DNA from: Halorubrum sp. CBA1229
Lineage (GTDB): Archaea > Halobacteriota > Halobacteria > Halobacteriales > Haloferacaceae
Length of the DNA: 64,000 nt
Assembly: GCF_003721435.2 (NCBI RefSeq)
Contig: NZ_CP054585.1
Location: 930,001-994,000, forward strand
Reading direction: 5' to 3'
The translations under genes were made by a program, and so were the position numbers. Below the pieces are notes generated by a model, which saw only the letters and a program-made list of their open reading frames with translations, ran no database searches and was not told where the DNA came from. Positions 49,586 to 59,056 of the stretch are shown here, one piece after another (within the stretch, counting starts at the first letter, position 1; each line of letters opens with the position of its first letter).

Positions 49586-51547
49586 ATGTCGCAAGACAAG
49601 AGCTTCGAGATCGAGACAGGCACGAAATCACGGCGGCGGTTCATCCAGATCGCCGGCGCGGCCGGGATGGCGGGGATAGCCGGCTGTGGCGGTGACGGCG
49701 GCGACGGCGGCGACGGCGGCGACGGCAGTGACGGGAGCGACGGCAGCGACGGCAGCGACGGCGGAGGCGGCGGCGCGGCGTCGATCGAGACGCAGTTCTG
49801 GGAGGAGTGGCCGGTCGAGTCGAAGGGGTCCGACGTCAACGACGAGGCGATCCAGTTCGAGTACACCGCGGTCGAGGGGGAGACCGTCCCCCAGGTGGAC
49901 ACCCACTTCGCGCAGGCCGAGACCCCGTGGATGCGGGAGTTCGCGCTCCTCGTCCAGCAGTCGATGAACGACATCGGCGTCGGCGTCAACCTGATCAACG
50001 TCCAGCCGAGCACCCGGTACGGGGAGTTCTGGCGGGCCGACATCGGGCATCCGGTGCCGATAACGATGAACCTCCACGGGCCGGACCCACAGCGCGGGCT
50101 CGACCCGAACCCGTTCCTGATGCGGGCGCACCCGGAGACGGGCGGGAACTACTACAACTACAAGAACGACGAGGTCACGGAGCTGTTAGACGAGCAGGCG
50201 TCGACGATCGGCGACACGGAGGCGCGCGCCGAGATCTGCCACGAGATCCAGCGCAAACTCAACGAGGACGCCTACCTCATCGCGGCGAACTTCCCGGAGG
50301 TCATCACGGTGGCCAACACCGCCGACTGGGAGGGGTACGTGCCGACCCCCGGCAACGGGACCACGCGCGACTCGTTCATCTGGACGCAGGTCAACCTCCA
50401 GCCGCAGGGCGACTCGACGACCTGGGTGAAGGGGGTCACCTCGGGGATGCAGGGGACGAACCTCCCGTTCTCCAGCGGCGGTCAGGAGGAGAAACGGCTC
50501 CTGAACGTCTACGACGGGCTCTTCGACGCCTCGCCGCAGCTCGAGATCGTCCCCGCCCTGGCGACGAACGCCGACGTCGTCGACGACACCACCGTCGAGA
50601 TGGACCTCAGAGAGGGCGTCGAGTGGCACGACGGCGAGTCGTTCGGCCCGAGCGACGTGAAGTTCAGCGTCGAGTTCTACAAGGAGCACAACGCGCCCCA
50701 GCAGGCCGCATTCATCCGGACGATCGACTCCGTGGAGGTGCTCTCGGAGACCGGCGGCGGCCGCGTCCGGTTCAACCTCACGGAGCCGGACGCCGCGTTC
50801 CTTACCCAGCGGGTCGTCCGCAGCGCCATCATCCCCGAGCACCGCTGGTCGGACGTCGACAGCCCGAGCGAGTACAACCCCGAGAACCCGGTCGGGACCG
50901 GGCCGTTCTCGTTCGTCAACTGGGAGCAGGGGGCGGAGCTCCGCTTAGAAAAGCACGAGAACAACTGGATGTGGGACGACGACGTCCGCGAGGAGCTGCT
51001 CGGGGAGTACTTCGTCCCCGGCGACGGGATCGACGAGATGGTCCACGCCAACGTCGGGAACGTCTCCACGCTCATCGGCGCGATGCAGTCCGGCGACATC
51101 GACGCCATCGGGACGACGGTCTCGAACGCGCAGGCCGACCGCGCGGCGAACCCGAGCGGCGTCGAGAAGCAGACGTCGCGGAACTACGTCCCCACGGACG
51201 TCCACCTCAGTCACCTCGTCCCGCTGTTCCGGGACAAGACGTTCCGCGTGGCGCTGTCGCACGCCTTCGACAAGGAGGGGTTCGTCGAGAACACGCTCGG
51301 CGGTCGCGGCGAGGCGATCGAGGGGCAGAACCTGATCACGCCGCTTTTGACCCCCTACCACGGCGAGACCGAGCCGTACGAGTACGACGTCGACGCCGCT
51401 CGAACGATGCTCCAAGAGGCCGGGTACACGTTCGACGGCGACGACAACCTCGTCTGGCCGGAGGGCGACGCGTGGGACGCCTTCGCCGAGCGCGTCGAGA
51501 ACGGGCACGCGTCCCGCGCTGACCTCGACCAGCCGGACTTCTCGTAG
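49586..51547 (+). CDS. ABC transporter solute-binding protein, family 5, circularly permuted block order
   Basis: The 653-residue lipoprotein has a Tat signal (SRRRFIQIAGAAGMAGIAG) and lipobox cysteine C34, then a Gly/Asp/Ser linker to about 63. The family-5 (peptide/nickel-type) blocks are all present but out of order. Residues about 113-265 hold what is usually the end of the protein: 'EFALLVQQSMNDIGVGVNLI', 'NYYNYKNDEVTELLDEQAS', 'EICHEIQRKLNEDAYLIAAN'. Residues from about 305 hold the usual beginning, 'LNVYDGLFDASPQLEIVPAL' and 'VEMDLREGVEWHDGESFGP', then 'NPVGTGPFSFVNWEQGAEL', 'FRVALSHAFDKEGFVENTL' and 'YEYDVDAARTMLQEAGYTF' close to the C-terminus. It heads an operon with two permeases and a fused ATPase. 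Confidence 0.88.
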   Translation: MSQDKSFEIETGTKSRRRFIQIAGAAGMAGIAGCGGDGGDGGDGGDGSDGSDGSDGSDGGGGGAASIETQFWEEWPVESKGSDVNDEAIQFEYTAVEGETVPQVDTHFAQAETPWMREFALLVQQSMNDIGVGVNLINVQPSTRYGEFWRADIGHPVPITMNLHGPDPQRGLDPNPFLMRAHPETGGNYYNYKNDEVTELLDEQASTIGDTEARAEICHEIQRKLNEDAYLIAANFPEVITVANTADWEGYVPTPGNGTTRDSFIWTQVNLQPQGDSTTWVKGVTSGMQGTNLPFSSGGQEEKRLLNVYDGLFDASPQLEIVPALATNADVVDDTTVEMDLREGVEWHDGESFGPSDVKFSVEFYKEHNAPQQAAFIRTIDSVEVLSETGGGRVRFNLTEPDAAFLTQRVVRSAIIPEHRWSDVDSPSEYNPENPVGTGPFSFVNWEQGAELRLEKHENNWMWDDDVREELLGEYFVPGDGIDEMVHANVGNVSTLIGAMQSGDIDAIGTTVSNAQADRAANPSGVEKQTSRNYVPTDVHLSHLVPLFRDKTFRVALSHAFDKEGFVENTLGGRGEAIEGQNLITPLLTPYHGETEPYEYDVDAARTMLQEAGYTFDGDDNLVWPEGDAWDAFAERVENGHASRADLDQPDFS

Positions 51548-51564
51548 AGGACCTCCAACTATCC

Positions 51565-52548
51565 ATGAGTTTTCGACGATTTTTAATAAAGCGCACCATC
51601 ATCGCGGCGTTGCTGACCCTGATCGCCGTCAGTATCATCTTCGCCACGCTGCGCCTGCTGCCCGCCGACCCGTTCAGCGCGCTCGTGGCGTCGGGGTCGT
51701 TGACGCCGGAGGAGGTCGAACAGATACGGGCGATGTACGGGCTCGACGACCCGATATACGTCCAGTACCTCAGGTACGTCCAGAACCTGTTCACGTTCGA
51801 GTTCGGGATCTCGCTCACCCAGCAGCGGCCGGTCGGCGAGATCATCATCCCCGCGCTGGTCAACACGCTCGTGCTCCTGCTGCCGGCGCTCGTCGCGACC
51901 GCGATAGTCAGCTCCCTCGCCGGGATGTACGCCGGCTGGAACCGCGGGTCGTGGTTCGAGCAGTCGAGCATCGTCGTGACCACGGTCTTCCGGGCGACGC
52001 CGATCTTCGTGACGGGGATCTTCCTGCTCATCATCTTCTCGTACGGGTTGGGGTGGCTGCCCGCCTTCGGGATGCGGAGCTCGCTGGCCAACCCCGACGG
52101 GTACGTCGAGACGTTCGTCTCGGTTGACTTCCTGCGACACTACATCCTCCCGTTCACCGCGACGGTGCTGTTCTACAGCGGCGACTTCCTGATGCTCGCG
52201 CGCAACTCGGTCGTCGAGCGGAAGGGGTCGGAGTTCCTCATGCTCCACCGCGCGAAGGGGCTCTCTGAGATGGCGCAGCTGGGCCGGGCGGGGCGGAACT
52301 CGCTGCTCCCGCTCGTCACCTACTTCGCGCTCCGGACGGGGATGCTGTTCCAGGGAGTGATCACCTTGGAGGTGGTCTTCGCGTGGCCTGGGATCGGTCG
52401 CGCGCTCGTTCAGGCGATCCTCAACCAAGACTACCCGACCGTCCAGGCGGCGGTGTTCATCATGGCGCTCGCGGTCATCGTGATGAACCTCACCGCCGAC
52501 CTGGCGTACGCGAAACTGGACCCGACGGTCGAGGCAGGTGACGTCTAA
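51565..52548 (+). CDS. ABC transporter permease, DppB-like
   Basis: The 327-residue protein has six hydrophobic segments with the DppB/OppB start 'FRRFLIKRTIIAALLTLIAV' and the EAA loop near 'LMLHRAKGLSEMAQLGRAGR' (the contact to the ATPase), then 'FQGVITLEVVFAWPGIGRAL'. It forms half of the membrane channel for the solute delivered by the upstream binding protein. The stop overlaps the next start (TAATG). Substrate is unknown, peptides or other oligomeric solutes are typical. Confidence 0.92.
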   Translation: MSFRRFLIKRTIIAALLTLIAVSIIFATLRLLPADPFSALVASGSLTPEEVEQIRAMYGLDDPIYVQYLRYVQNLFTFEFGISLTQQRPVGEIIIPALVNTLVLLLPALVATAIVSSLAGMYAGWNRGSWFEQSSIVVTTVFRATPIFVTGIFLLIIFSYGLGWLPAFGMRSSLANPDGYVETFVSVDFLRHYILPFTATVLFYSGDFLMLARNSVVERKGSEFLMLHRAKGLSEMAQLGRAGRNSLLPLVTYFALRTGMLFQGVITLEVVFAWPGIGRALVQAILNQDYPTVQAAVFIMALAVIVMNLTADLAYAKLDPTVEAGDV

Positions 52549-53468
52549 TGTCAGGATACACCATCGACACCGACACGGCGAGGGAACGGATCCGCTCCGA
52601 GCTCGAGCGAGCGGGACGCACGCTGCGCTTCGTGCTGCGCGACAACGCGGCGAAGGCCGGCTTCGCCGTCATCGTGGTCTTCGGGTTCCTCGGCGTCTTC
52701 GGCCCGTACCTCGCCCCGTACCACCCGATCGAGGACACGCTCCAGCAGGGCGGGTCGATGATGCGGCTCCAACCCCCCGGCGGGAAGGCCCTGTTCGGAA
52801 CGACGTCGTTCGGAAAAGACGTGTTGAGCCAGTTCCTCGCCGGCGCGCGGCCGACGCTGATCGTCGGCCTGTTCGGCGGCGTCGGGACGGGCGTCCTCGG
52901 CTTCCTGGTCGGGCTCACGAGCGGCTACTTCGGCGGCCGCGTCGACGAGTTCCTGATGCGGCTGACCGACCTCACCTTCGCGCTCCCGTTCCTGCCGATG
53001 GCGCTGGTGATCCTCTCGTTCGTGACGCCGAGCGTCTGGCTCATCACCGCCGTGCTCGTCGTCTTCCTGTGGAAGATGCCGGCGCGGGTCATCCGCTCGG
53101 AGGTGATGACGGTCAAGGAGCGGACGTTCGTCAAGTCGGCCCGCGCCAGGGGCGCCGGCCACATGCGGACGATGTTCCTCCACGTGGCGCCGAACGTCCT
53201 CGGGATCGGGTTCCTCTACACCGCGTACGCCGTCGGCTGGTCGATCGTCGCCGGGGCCTCGCTCGCGTTCCTCGGCTTCGGCGACCCGACGACGACCTCC
53301 TGGGGGCGGATGCTCCAGCAGGTGTTCCGGTCGGGCGCGATCCGCGTCGCATGGTGGTGGGTGCTGCCGCCGGCCATCGGTATCGGCGCCGTCACGACGG
53401 GCGTCTTCCTGGTCGGACGGGCGTTCGAGGAGATAGTTAACCCCGACCTACAGACGGAGCAAGAATGA
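52548..53468 (+). CDS. ABC transporter permease, DppC-like
   Basis: The 306-residue protein has an N-terminal cytoplasmic helix, then six hydrophobic segments. It resembles DppC: 'FGPYLAPYHPIEDTLQQGGS', 'LFGTTSFGKDVLSQFLAGAR' (the conserved G-T-D/S-x-x-G-K-D region) and the EAA loop 'TFVKSARARGAGHMRTMFLH'. It pairs with the DppB-like permease. It overlaps the neighbouring genes by one base upstream and four bases downstream, which shows tight translational coupling. Confidence 0.92.
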   Translation: MSGYTIDTDTARERIRSELERAGRTLRFVLRDNAAKAGFAVIVVFGFLGVFGPYLAPYHPIEDTLQQGGSMMRLQPPGGKALFGTTSFGKDVLSQFLAGARPTLIVGLFGGVGTGVLGFLVGLTSGYFGGRVDEFLMRLTDLTFALPFLPMALVILSFVTPSVWLITAVLVVFLWKMPARVIRSEVMTVKERTFVKSARARGAGHMRTMFLHVAPNVLGIGFLYTAYAVGWSIVAGASLAFLGFGDPTTTSWGRMLQQVFRSGAIRVAWWWVLPPAIGIGAVTTGVFLVGRAFEEIVNPDLQTEQE

Positions 53469-55570
53469 GTCTACTCGAAATCAACGACGTGAAGATCACG
53501 TATCGGATGCCGGGCAACGACGTCCACGCCGTCAACGACGTCTCGTTCTCGATCGACGAGGGGGACAACTACGGGCTCGTCGGCGAGTCCGGCTGCGGGA
53601 AGTCCACGCTGGCGAAGTCCGTCCTCGGACTGTTAGACGACAACGGCGAGGTCCGCCGAGGGAGCATCCGGTTCGATGGGCGGGAGCTGCTCGACCTCTC
53701 CGAGCGGGACTGGCAGTCGGTCCGCTGGGAGGACATCGCCTACATCCCGCAGAGCGCGATGGACTCGCTGGACCCGGTGATGACGGTCGGCGCGCAGATC
53801 CGACAGGCCATCCGCGAACACCGGGACGTCTCGAAGCGAACGGCGAACGAACGCGTCGCCGAGGTGTTCGAGATGGTCGGTCTTGACCCCGACCGAACCG
53901 GGGACTACCCGCACCAGTTCTCCGGCGGGATGCGCCAGCGCGTCACCATCGCGATGGCGCTCGCACTGGACCCCGACCTCCTCATCGCCGACGAGCCGAC
54001 GACCGGGCTGGACGTCATCGTCCAGGACAAGATCATCGACAAGCTCATGGAGATCCAAGCGGAGATCGGCAGCTCCCTGCTCCTGATCACTCACGACGTG
54101 GGCGTCGTCGCCGAGACCTGCGACGAGATGTCGGTGCTGTACGGCGGGAAAGTGATGGAACAGGGCGACACGGACCGGATCTTCAGGGCGCCGACCAACC
54201 CCTACACGATCGGGCTGAAGAACGCCTTCCCGGAGGTCGACGAGTTCGACGAGCAGGCCATCTCGATCCCCGGATCACTCCCGGATCTCACCCAGGAGCC
54301 GACGGGCTGCGTGTTCCGCAACCGGTGTCCCTTCGCCACCGAGGAGTGCGAGCGGAGCCACCCGCCGCTGGCCGAGGTCGGCGGACAGCTGTCCGCCTGT
54401 CACTACGCCGACCGGGCCGACGAGATGCGGGAGGAGGCCGCCGACCCCGCAACGTGGGGGATCGACGTCCGCGACGAGAGCGACAGGTCGAGCGGCGTCG
54501 GGGATACCATCCTCGAGACGCGGGGGCTCGAGAAGTGGTTCCAACAGCCGCAGGGCATCTTCGACGACCTGCGCGGCGCCGATCCCGACTACGTCAAGGC
54601 CGTCAACGGCGTGGACCTCACCGTCCGCGAGGGCGAGATCGTCGGGGTCGCCGGCGAGTCCGGCTGCGGGAAGTCGACGCTGGCGGAGGTGATCGCCGCG
54701 CTCCAGGACCGGACTGGCGGCGAGATCCTGATCGAGGGGACGCCGGTCGACGAGCTCCTCGGGAGGAACACGAAGGAGTTCCGCTCGCGGGTGCAGTTCA
54801 TTTTCCAGGACCCGTTCGACTCGCTGAACCCCCGCCAGCGGGTTCGCGCCGCGGTGTCGGAACCCCTGAAGATCCAGGGCCACGACCGCGAGACGATCGA
54901 CCGGCGCGTCAGGCAGACCGTCGAGGACGTCGGCCTCGAGCCGGCCGAGAAGTACCTCGACCAGCTCCCGGCCCAGCTGTCGGGCGGGGAGCGCCAGCGC
55001 GTCGCGATCGCGCAGGCGCTCGTGCTCGAACCGACGCTCTTGATCTGCGACGAGCCGGCGTCGATGCTCGACGTCTCGCTGAAGGCCAACATTCTCAACA
55101 TCCTCAGAGAGAAGGCCGACGAGCGCGACATCGGGATCGTCTACATCTCGCACGACCTCGCGAGCCTCACGCAGATCGCCGACCGCCTGGCCGTGATGTA
55201 CCTCGGTCGGATCGCCGAGATCGGGGCGACGAAAGACGTCGTCACGGACCCGAAACACCCCTACACGGCGTCGCTGCTGGCGGCCTCGCCGAAGACCGAC
55301 CCCGACGTCGACAGGCAGCGGGTGCTGTTACCGGGGGAGCCGCCGAATCCGGTGAACCTCCCCGACGGGTGCAACTTCGCGCCCCGGTGTCCGAAGGCCG
55401 ACGAGACGTGTCGCGGCGAGGAGCCGACGCGGTCGACGTTCGCGGACGAGGGGCACGAGGCGGCCTGCTACCACCCGGTAGAGGACGTCGAGTCCGAGCT
55501 GTTGGACCGCTACGCCGAGGCCAGAGAGGAGGAGGTCGGCGAGATCGTCGAGGAGGAGCTGACGCTGTAG
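53465..55570 (+). CDS. Fused double ATPase of an oligopeptide-type ABC transporter (DppD-DppF)
   Basis: The 701-residue protein joins two ATPase subunits. The first half has Walker A '[20 protein letters not shown]', signature 'FSGGMRQRVTIAMALAL', Walker B '[17 protein letters not shown]', and a cysteine-rich C-terminal tail 'CVFRNRCPFATEECERSHPP'. The second half has '[19 protein letters not shown]', 'LSGGERQRVAIAQALVL', '[17 protein letters not shown]' and the tail '[19 protein letters not shown]'. Both sites look complete. The tails are typical of this family. It overlaps the permease gene by four bases and is the last gene of the operon. Confidence 0.93.
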   Translation: MSLLEINDVKITYRMPGNDVHAVNDVSFSIDEGDNYGLVGESGCGKSTLAKSVLGLLDDNGEVRRGSIRFDGRELLDLSERDWQSVRWEDIAYIPQSAMDSLDPVMTVGAQIRQAIREHRDVSKRTANERVAEVFEMVGLDPDRTGDYPHQFSGGMRQRVTIAMALALDPDLLIADEPTTGLDVIVQDKIIDKLMEIQAEIGSSLLLITHDVGVVAETCDEMSVLYGGKVMEQGDTDRIFRAPTNPYTIGLKNAFPEVDEFDEQAISIPGSLPDLTQEPTGCVFRNRCPFATEECERSHPPLAEVGGQLSACHYADRADEMREEAADPATWGIDVRDESDRSSGVGDTILETRGLEKWFQQPQGIFDDLRGADPDYVKAVNGVDLTVREGEIVGVAGESGCGKSTLAEVIAALQDRTGGEILIEGTPVDELLGRNTKEFRSRVQFIFQDPFDSLNPRQRVRAAVSEPLKIQGHDRETIDRRVRQTVEDVGLEPAEKYLDQLPAQLSGGERQRVAIAQALVLEPTLLICDEPASMLDVSLKANILNILREKADERDIGIVYISHDLASLTQIADRLAVMYLGRIAEIGATKDVVTDPKHPYTASLLAASPKTDPDVDRQRVLLPGEPPNPVNLPDGCNFAPRCPKADETCRGEEPTRSTFADEGHEAACYHPVEDVESELLDRYAEAREEEVGEIVEEELTL

Positions 55571-55642
55571 TCCGCCGCGGCGGCGATCGTCTCGCTTCCG
55601 TTTCGGTTTTCACCGCTTCTCCGTTCGAGCCCCGAACCCCGC

Positions 55643-57820
55643 TCACTCGCTCGTCCGGACCAGCGCGTCGACGGCCAGGGGGCCGTCGGGCGTGACGACG
55701 ACCGGGTTGAGGTCGAGCTCGGCGACCGCGTCGACCGAGGCCGCCAAGTTCCCGACGTTCACGAGCAGGTCGACGACCGCGTCGACAGAGAGCGGCGCGT
55801 CCCCGCGCCGGTCGGTCAGCAGGTCCGCGAGCGCCGTGGCCTCGACAGCGCGGCGCGCGTCGGCGCGCGAGAACGGTGGGACGAGCGTCGCGGTCTCGTC
55901 GAGCGCCTCCACGAGGACGCCGCCGGGCCCGACCGTGACCAGCGAGTCGAACACGTCGCCGGAGGCGACGCCGAGGATCGCCTCGACGCCGTCGCCGGCC
56001 ATCGGCTGGACGAGCACGCCGGCCACGTCGGCCGCGTCGACGCGCGCCAGCGCGGCGTCCGTCACGTCGTCGTACGCCTCCCGGACCGCCGCGGCCGAAT
56101 CGAGGCCGAGCTCGACCGCGCCGGCGTCGGTCCGGTGCGGGAGCGCCGGCGAGTCGACCTTACAGACGACCGGAAAACCGATATCGCGGGCGGCCGCGAC
56201 GGCCTCGTCGGCGTCCGTCGCCACCCGGGTCTCGACGACGGGGACGTCGTAGGCGTCGAGGAGCGGCTCGGTCTCCCGCCACGTCAACACGCGTCCCCGG
56301 GGGAGCTCCGAGTCGGGCGCGTCGACGCCGCCCTGCGCTTCGAGGGCGCTCGCGAGGGCGGCCCTGGACGGCCGGTCGGCCAGCCGGTCGCGGTCGGCGG
56401 CGTACTCGGCGGTCGAGGCGACCGCGTCCAGACAGCGTCCCGGGTCCTCGTACACCGGCACGGACTCCCGCAGGCGGGCGTACGGCGGCGTCGCCGTCGG
56501 GTCGTCCGGCTCCTTCCGCCCGGTCCAGAGGACGTACACCGGGTCGTCGGCCTCGGCGGCGATCGCCTCGAGGTCCGCGGCGATCGTCTCCGCGCGCTCG
56601 TCGACGCCGGGCAGCCCGATCGCGAACACGTAGACGTCGAAGGCGTCGTCGGCCAGCACCGCGTCGGCGATCTCGGGGAGCACCTCCGCGCCGTACCCCC
56701 GGATGTCGGCGGGGTTGTTGAACCCGCCGTACGTCAGGAGCTCCTCGATCCCGAGCAGCGTCCGCTCGGTCTCGCCGTCGATGGCCGGCAGCGACAGGCC
56801 GCGCTCGGCGGCCATGTCCGCGAGCAGGCTCGCGAGGCCCCCGCTGGTCGAGGCGACGCACACCCGGTCGCCGTCGGGCGTCCCGTACGCGGCGTGCGCG
56901 CTCGCTCGCGAGAGCAGATCCGGAACGTCCGGGACCCGCTGGACCCCCGTTTGGTCGAAGGCCGCGTCCCACGCGTCGTCGCGCCCGGTGAGCGATCCCG
57001 TGTGCGACAGCGTGGCCGCCTCCGCGAGGTCCGACCGGCCGACCTTCACCGTCAGCACCGGCGTCCCGTTTCGGACCGCGCGCTCGGCGACGCGCATGAA
57101 CCGCTCCGGCTCGTCGATCCCCTCGACGTAGGTGCACACCACGTCGACGGTCTCCCGCTCCGCGAGGTACGCCACGTAGTCCGTCAGCGTCAGGTCGGCC
57201 TCGTTGCCCGTCGAGACGATGTGGCTGAAGTGGAGGTCGCGGTCGGCCGCCCGCTCGAAGAAGGTCGTGAACGCCAGCGCGCCGGACTGGCTAACGAGCC
57301 CGATCCGGCCCGGTTCGGGCTCGCGCGAACACGTCGAGGTGAGCGTCGCGCCGCGCGAGTTCATCACGCCGATGCAGTTCGGCCCGACGACGCGGATCCC
57401 GGCGTCGGCGGCGGTCGCGGCCAGCCGCGCCTCGAGTTCCGCTCCCTCGTCGTCGGCCTCCGAGAACCCGGCGGAGAGCACGAGCGCGACCGGGACCCCC
57501 CGCTCGCCGGCCGCGGCGACGACGTCGACGACGTACTCCCGCGGGACGCTCACGACGGCCAGATCGACGGTTTCGGGCACGTCGGCGACGCGGTCGTAAC
57601 ACCGGCGGCCCCACACCTCCTCTCGGTTCGGGTTGACAGGGTACAGGTCGCCGTCGAACCCGTAGTCGAGGAGGTTGTTCACGAGGTTGCCCGAGTAAAA
57701 CGAGTCGGGGCTGGCTCCCACGACCGCCACCGACTCCGGATCGAAGAGCGGATCCAGGTCCGGCACGGCGGGCGTCGCGTCGGCGCTCGACTTGACGACC
57801 GAGGCGTCGTCTCCTGACAT
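55643..57820 (-). CDS. ADP-forming acyl-CoA synthetase (acetate-CoA ligase family), second copy
   Basis: The 725-residue protein has the same fused plan as the acd gene at 19963-22077. It starts 'LDPLFDPESVAVVGASPDSF'; the phospho-histidine is in 'EAATLSHTGSLTGRDDAWD', and the ATP-grasp half begins about 510 with 'TEPLLDAYDVPVVETRVATD' and has the second histidine in 'SPALPHRTDAGAVELGLDS'. It differs clearly from acd, so its acid substrate probably differs. It makes acyl-CoA from an acid, or ATP from acyl-CoA. The ATG at 57820 is chosen; the frame is open 51 bases further. It shares its divergent promoter region with the enolase-superfamily enzyme and a motif with the binding-protein operon. 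Confidence 0.9.
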   Translation of the reverse strand: MSGDDASVVKSSADATPAVPDLDPLFDPESVAVVGASPDSFYSGNLVNNLLDYGFDGDLYPVNPNREEVWGRRCYDRVADVPETVDLAVVSVPREYVVDVVAAAGERGVPVALVLSAGFSEADDEGAELEARLAATAADAGIRVVGPNCIGVMNSRGATLTSTCSREPEPGRIGLVSQSGALAFTTFFERAADRDLHFSHIVSTGNEADLTLTDYVAYLAERETVDVVCTYVEGIDEPERFMRVAERAVRNGTPVLTVKVGRSDLAEAATLSHTGSLTGRDDAWDAAFDQTGVQRVPDVPDLLSRASAHAAYGTPDGDRVCVASTSGGLASLLADMAAERGLSLPAIDGETERTLLGIEELLTYGGFNNPADIRGYGAEVLPEIADAVLADDAFDVYVFAIGLPGVDERAETIAADLEAIAAEADDPVYVLWTGRKEPDDPTATPPYARLRESVPVYEDPGRCLDAVASTAEYAADRDRLADRPSRAALASALEAQGGVDAPDSELPRGRVLTWRETEPLLDAYDVPVVETRVATDADEAVAAARDIGFPVVCKVDSPALPHRTDAGAVELGLDSAAAVREAYDDVTDAALARVDAADVAGVLVQPMAGDGVEAILGVASGDVFDSLVTVGPGGVLVEALDETATLVPPFSRADARRAVEATALADLLTDRRGDAPLSVDAVVDLLVNVGNLAASVDAVAELDLNPVVVTPDGPLAVDALVRTSE

Positions 57821-57868
57821 GCACGTCGATCCCACGGGAATCCGCCTGAACCTGTTCCCGAACGCCCC

Positions 57869-57890
57869 CAATATTCATCATCCTTTATTA
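57869..57890 (-). promoter_or_regulatory. Second copy of the 22-base promoter motif, in the divergent gap
   Basis: On the minus strand the gap reads TAATAAAG-G-ATGATGAATATTG, one base different from 49513-49534. It has the same orientation and spacing relative to the acyl-CoA synthetase ATG (48 bases) as the other copy has to its gene (51 bases). Read on the plus strand it ends 29 bases before the enolase-superfamily gene start, where it could also serve that gene. Confidence 0.6.
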
Positions 57891-57919
57891 TAGTCGGGAG
57901 TCACGTCGGAGGGAACGAC

Positions 57920-59056
57920 ATGGAGATACGCACCGTCGAGGCGATACCGCTCCGCCGGGAGCTCGACGAGCGGTTCGCGAACGCCCAGAAGTGGATCTCC
58001 TCGCGCGAGTACTGTCTGGTGCGGGTCGAGACCGCGGACGGGGCCGTCGGCTGGGGGGAGTGTTGGGGACCGATCGCCGGCACCCGCGAGGTGATCGACG
58101 AGCGGATCGCCGCGCTGCTTCGCGGGCGCGACGCCGCGGCCGTCGAGTCGATCCACGAGGACCTGGTCTTCGACCTCCGGTCGGCGTACCACTCGACGGT
58201 CCCGGCCGGCGCCGTCAGCGGCGTCGACCTCGCGCTGTGGGACCTCCGCGGGAAGGCGGCGGGCGCGTCCGTCGCGACGCTGCTCGGCGGCGCGCGCCGC
58301 GACGCGGTCCCCGCCTACGCCACCGGGCACTTCTGGCCCCCGGTCGACGAGTTCGACGAGCTCGAGGCGGCGGTCGTCGCGGAGGCCGAGTCGCACGTCG
58401 ACGCCGGGTTCGACGCGCTCAAGCTGAAGATCGGCACGGAGCGCCACTTCGGCTGGGGGCCGGACGCCGACGTGGAGCTGGTCCGAGCCGTGCGGGAGGC
58501 CGTCGGAGACGACGTCGCGCTGATGGCGGACGCGAACCACGCGTACGACCTCCCCGCCGCCCGCCGGGTGGCCAACGGGCTCGCCGAGCTCGACGTGCGG
58601 TTCTTCGAGGAGCCGCTTCCGCCGGAGCGGATCGAGGCGTACGCGCGGCTGAACCGAGACGCCGAGGTTCCGATCGCCGGCGGGGAGTGCTGGGCGTTCG
58701 CGCCCGATTTCAGACGCGCGGTGAACGCCGGCGCGGCCGACGTCCTCCAGCCGGACGTGACCAGCGCGGGCGGGCTGACGTCGGCACGCCGGGCGGCGGA
58801 GATCGCCGACGCCGCCGGCCTCGCGACCTACCCGCACGTGTTCGGGAGCGCGGTCGCGCTCGCCGCGAGCCTCCAGCTGCTCGCGACGCTGCCGGGGTCG
58901 CCCCGACTGGAGTTCGACCGCACGCCGAACCCGATCCGCGAGGCGCTCGCCGTCGGCCCGATCCGGAACGAGGGCACCGAGGTCCCCGTACCGGACGGGC
59001 CGGGGCTCGGGGTCGAGATCGACCCCGAGACGCTGGCCGAGTTCCGGGTCGACTGA
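57920..59056 (+). CDS. Mandelate racemase/muconate lactonizing enzyme family protein
   Basis: The 378-residue enolase-superfamily enzyme abstracts a proton next to a carboxylate. The KxK base is in 'FDALKLKIGTERHFGWGPDA'; metal ligands are D in 'VALMADANHAYDLPAARRVA', E in 'VRFFEEPLPPERIEAYARL' and E in 'PIAGGECWAFAPDF'. D in 'VLQPDVTSAGG' and H in 'ATYPHVFGSAVALAASLQ' suggest a mandelate racemase-type His-Asp pair, so epimerisation or dehydration of an acid is expected; the substrate is unknown. It diverges from the acyl-CoA synthetase, which suggests the acid may be activated to a CoA ester afterwards. Its stop is in a 19-bp duplication. Confidence 0.87.
   Translation: MEIRTVEAIPLRRELDERFANAQKWISSREYCLVRVETADGAVGWGECWGPIAGTREVIDERIAALLRGRDAAAVESIHEDLVFDLRSAYHSTVPAGAVSGVDLALWDLRGKAAGASVATLLGGARRDAVPAYATGHFWPPVDEFDELEAAVVAEAESHVDAGFDALKLKIGTERHFGWGPDADVELVRAVREAVGDDVALMADANHAYDLPAARRVANGLAELDVRFFEEPLPPERIEAYARLNRDAEVPIAGGECWAFAPDFRRAVNAGAADVLQPDVTSAGGLTSARRAAEIADAAGLATYPHVFGSAVALAASLQLLATLPGSPRLEFDRTPNPIREALAVGPIRNEGTEVPVPDGPGLGVEIDPETLAEFRVD

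Noticed and set aside
49586-50380. Binding protein as a fusion of two gene fragments
   Set aside because: Each family block appears only once and together they complete one domain set, so permutation explains it better than fusion or duplication.
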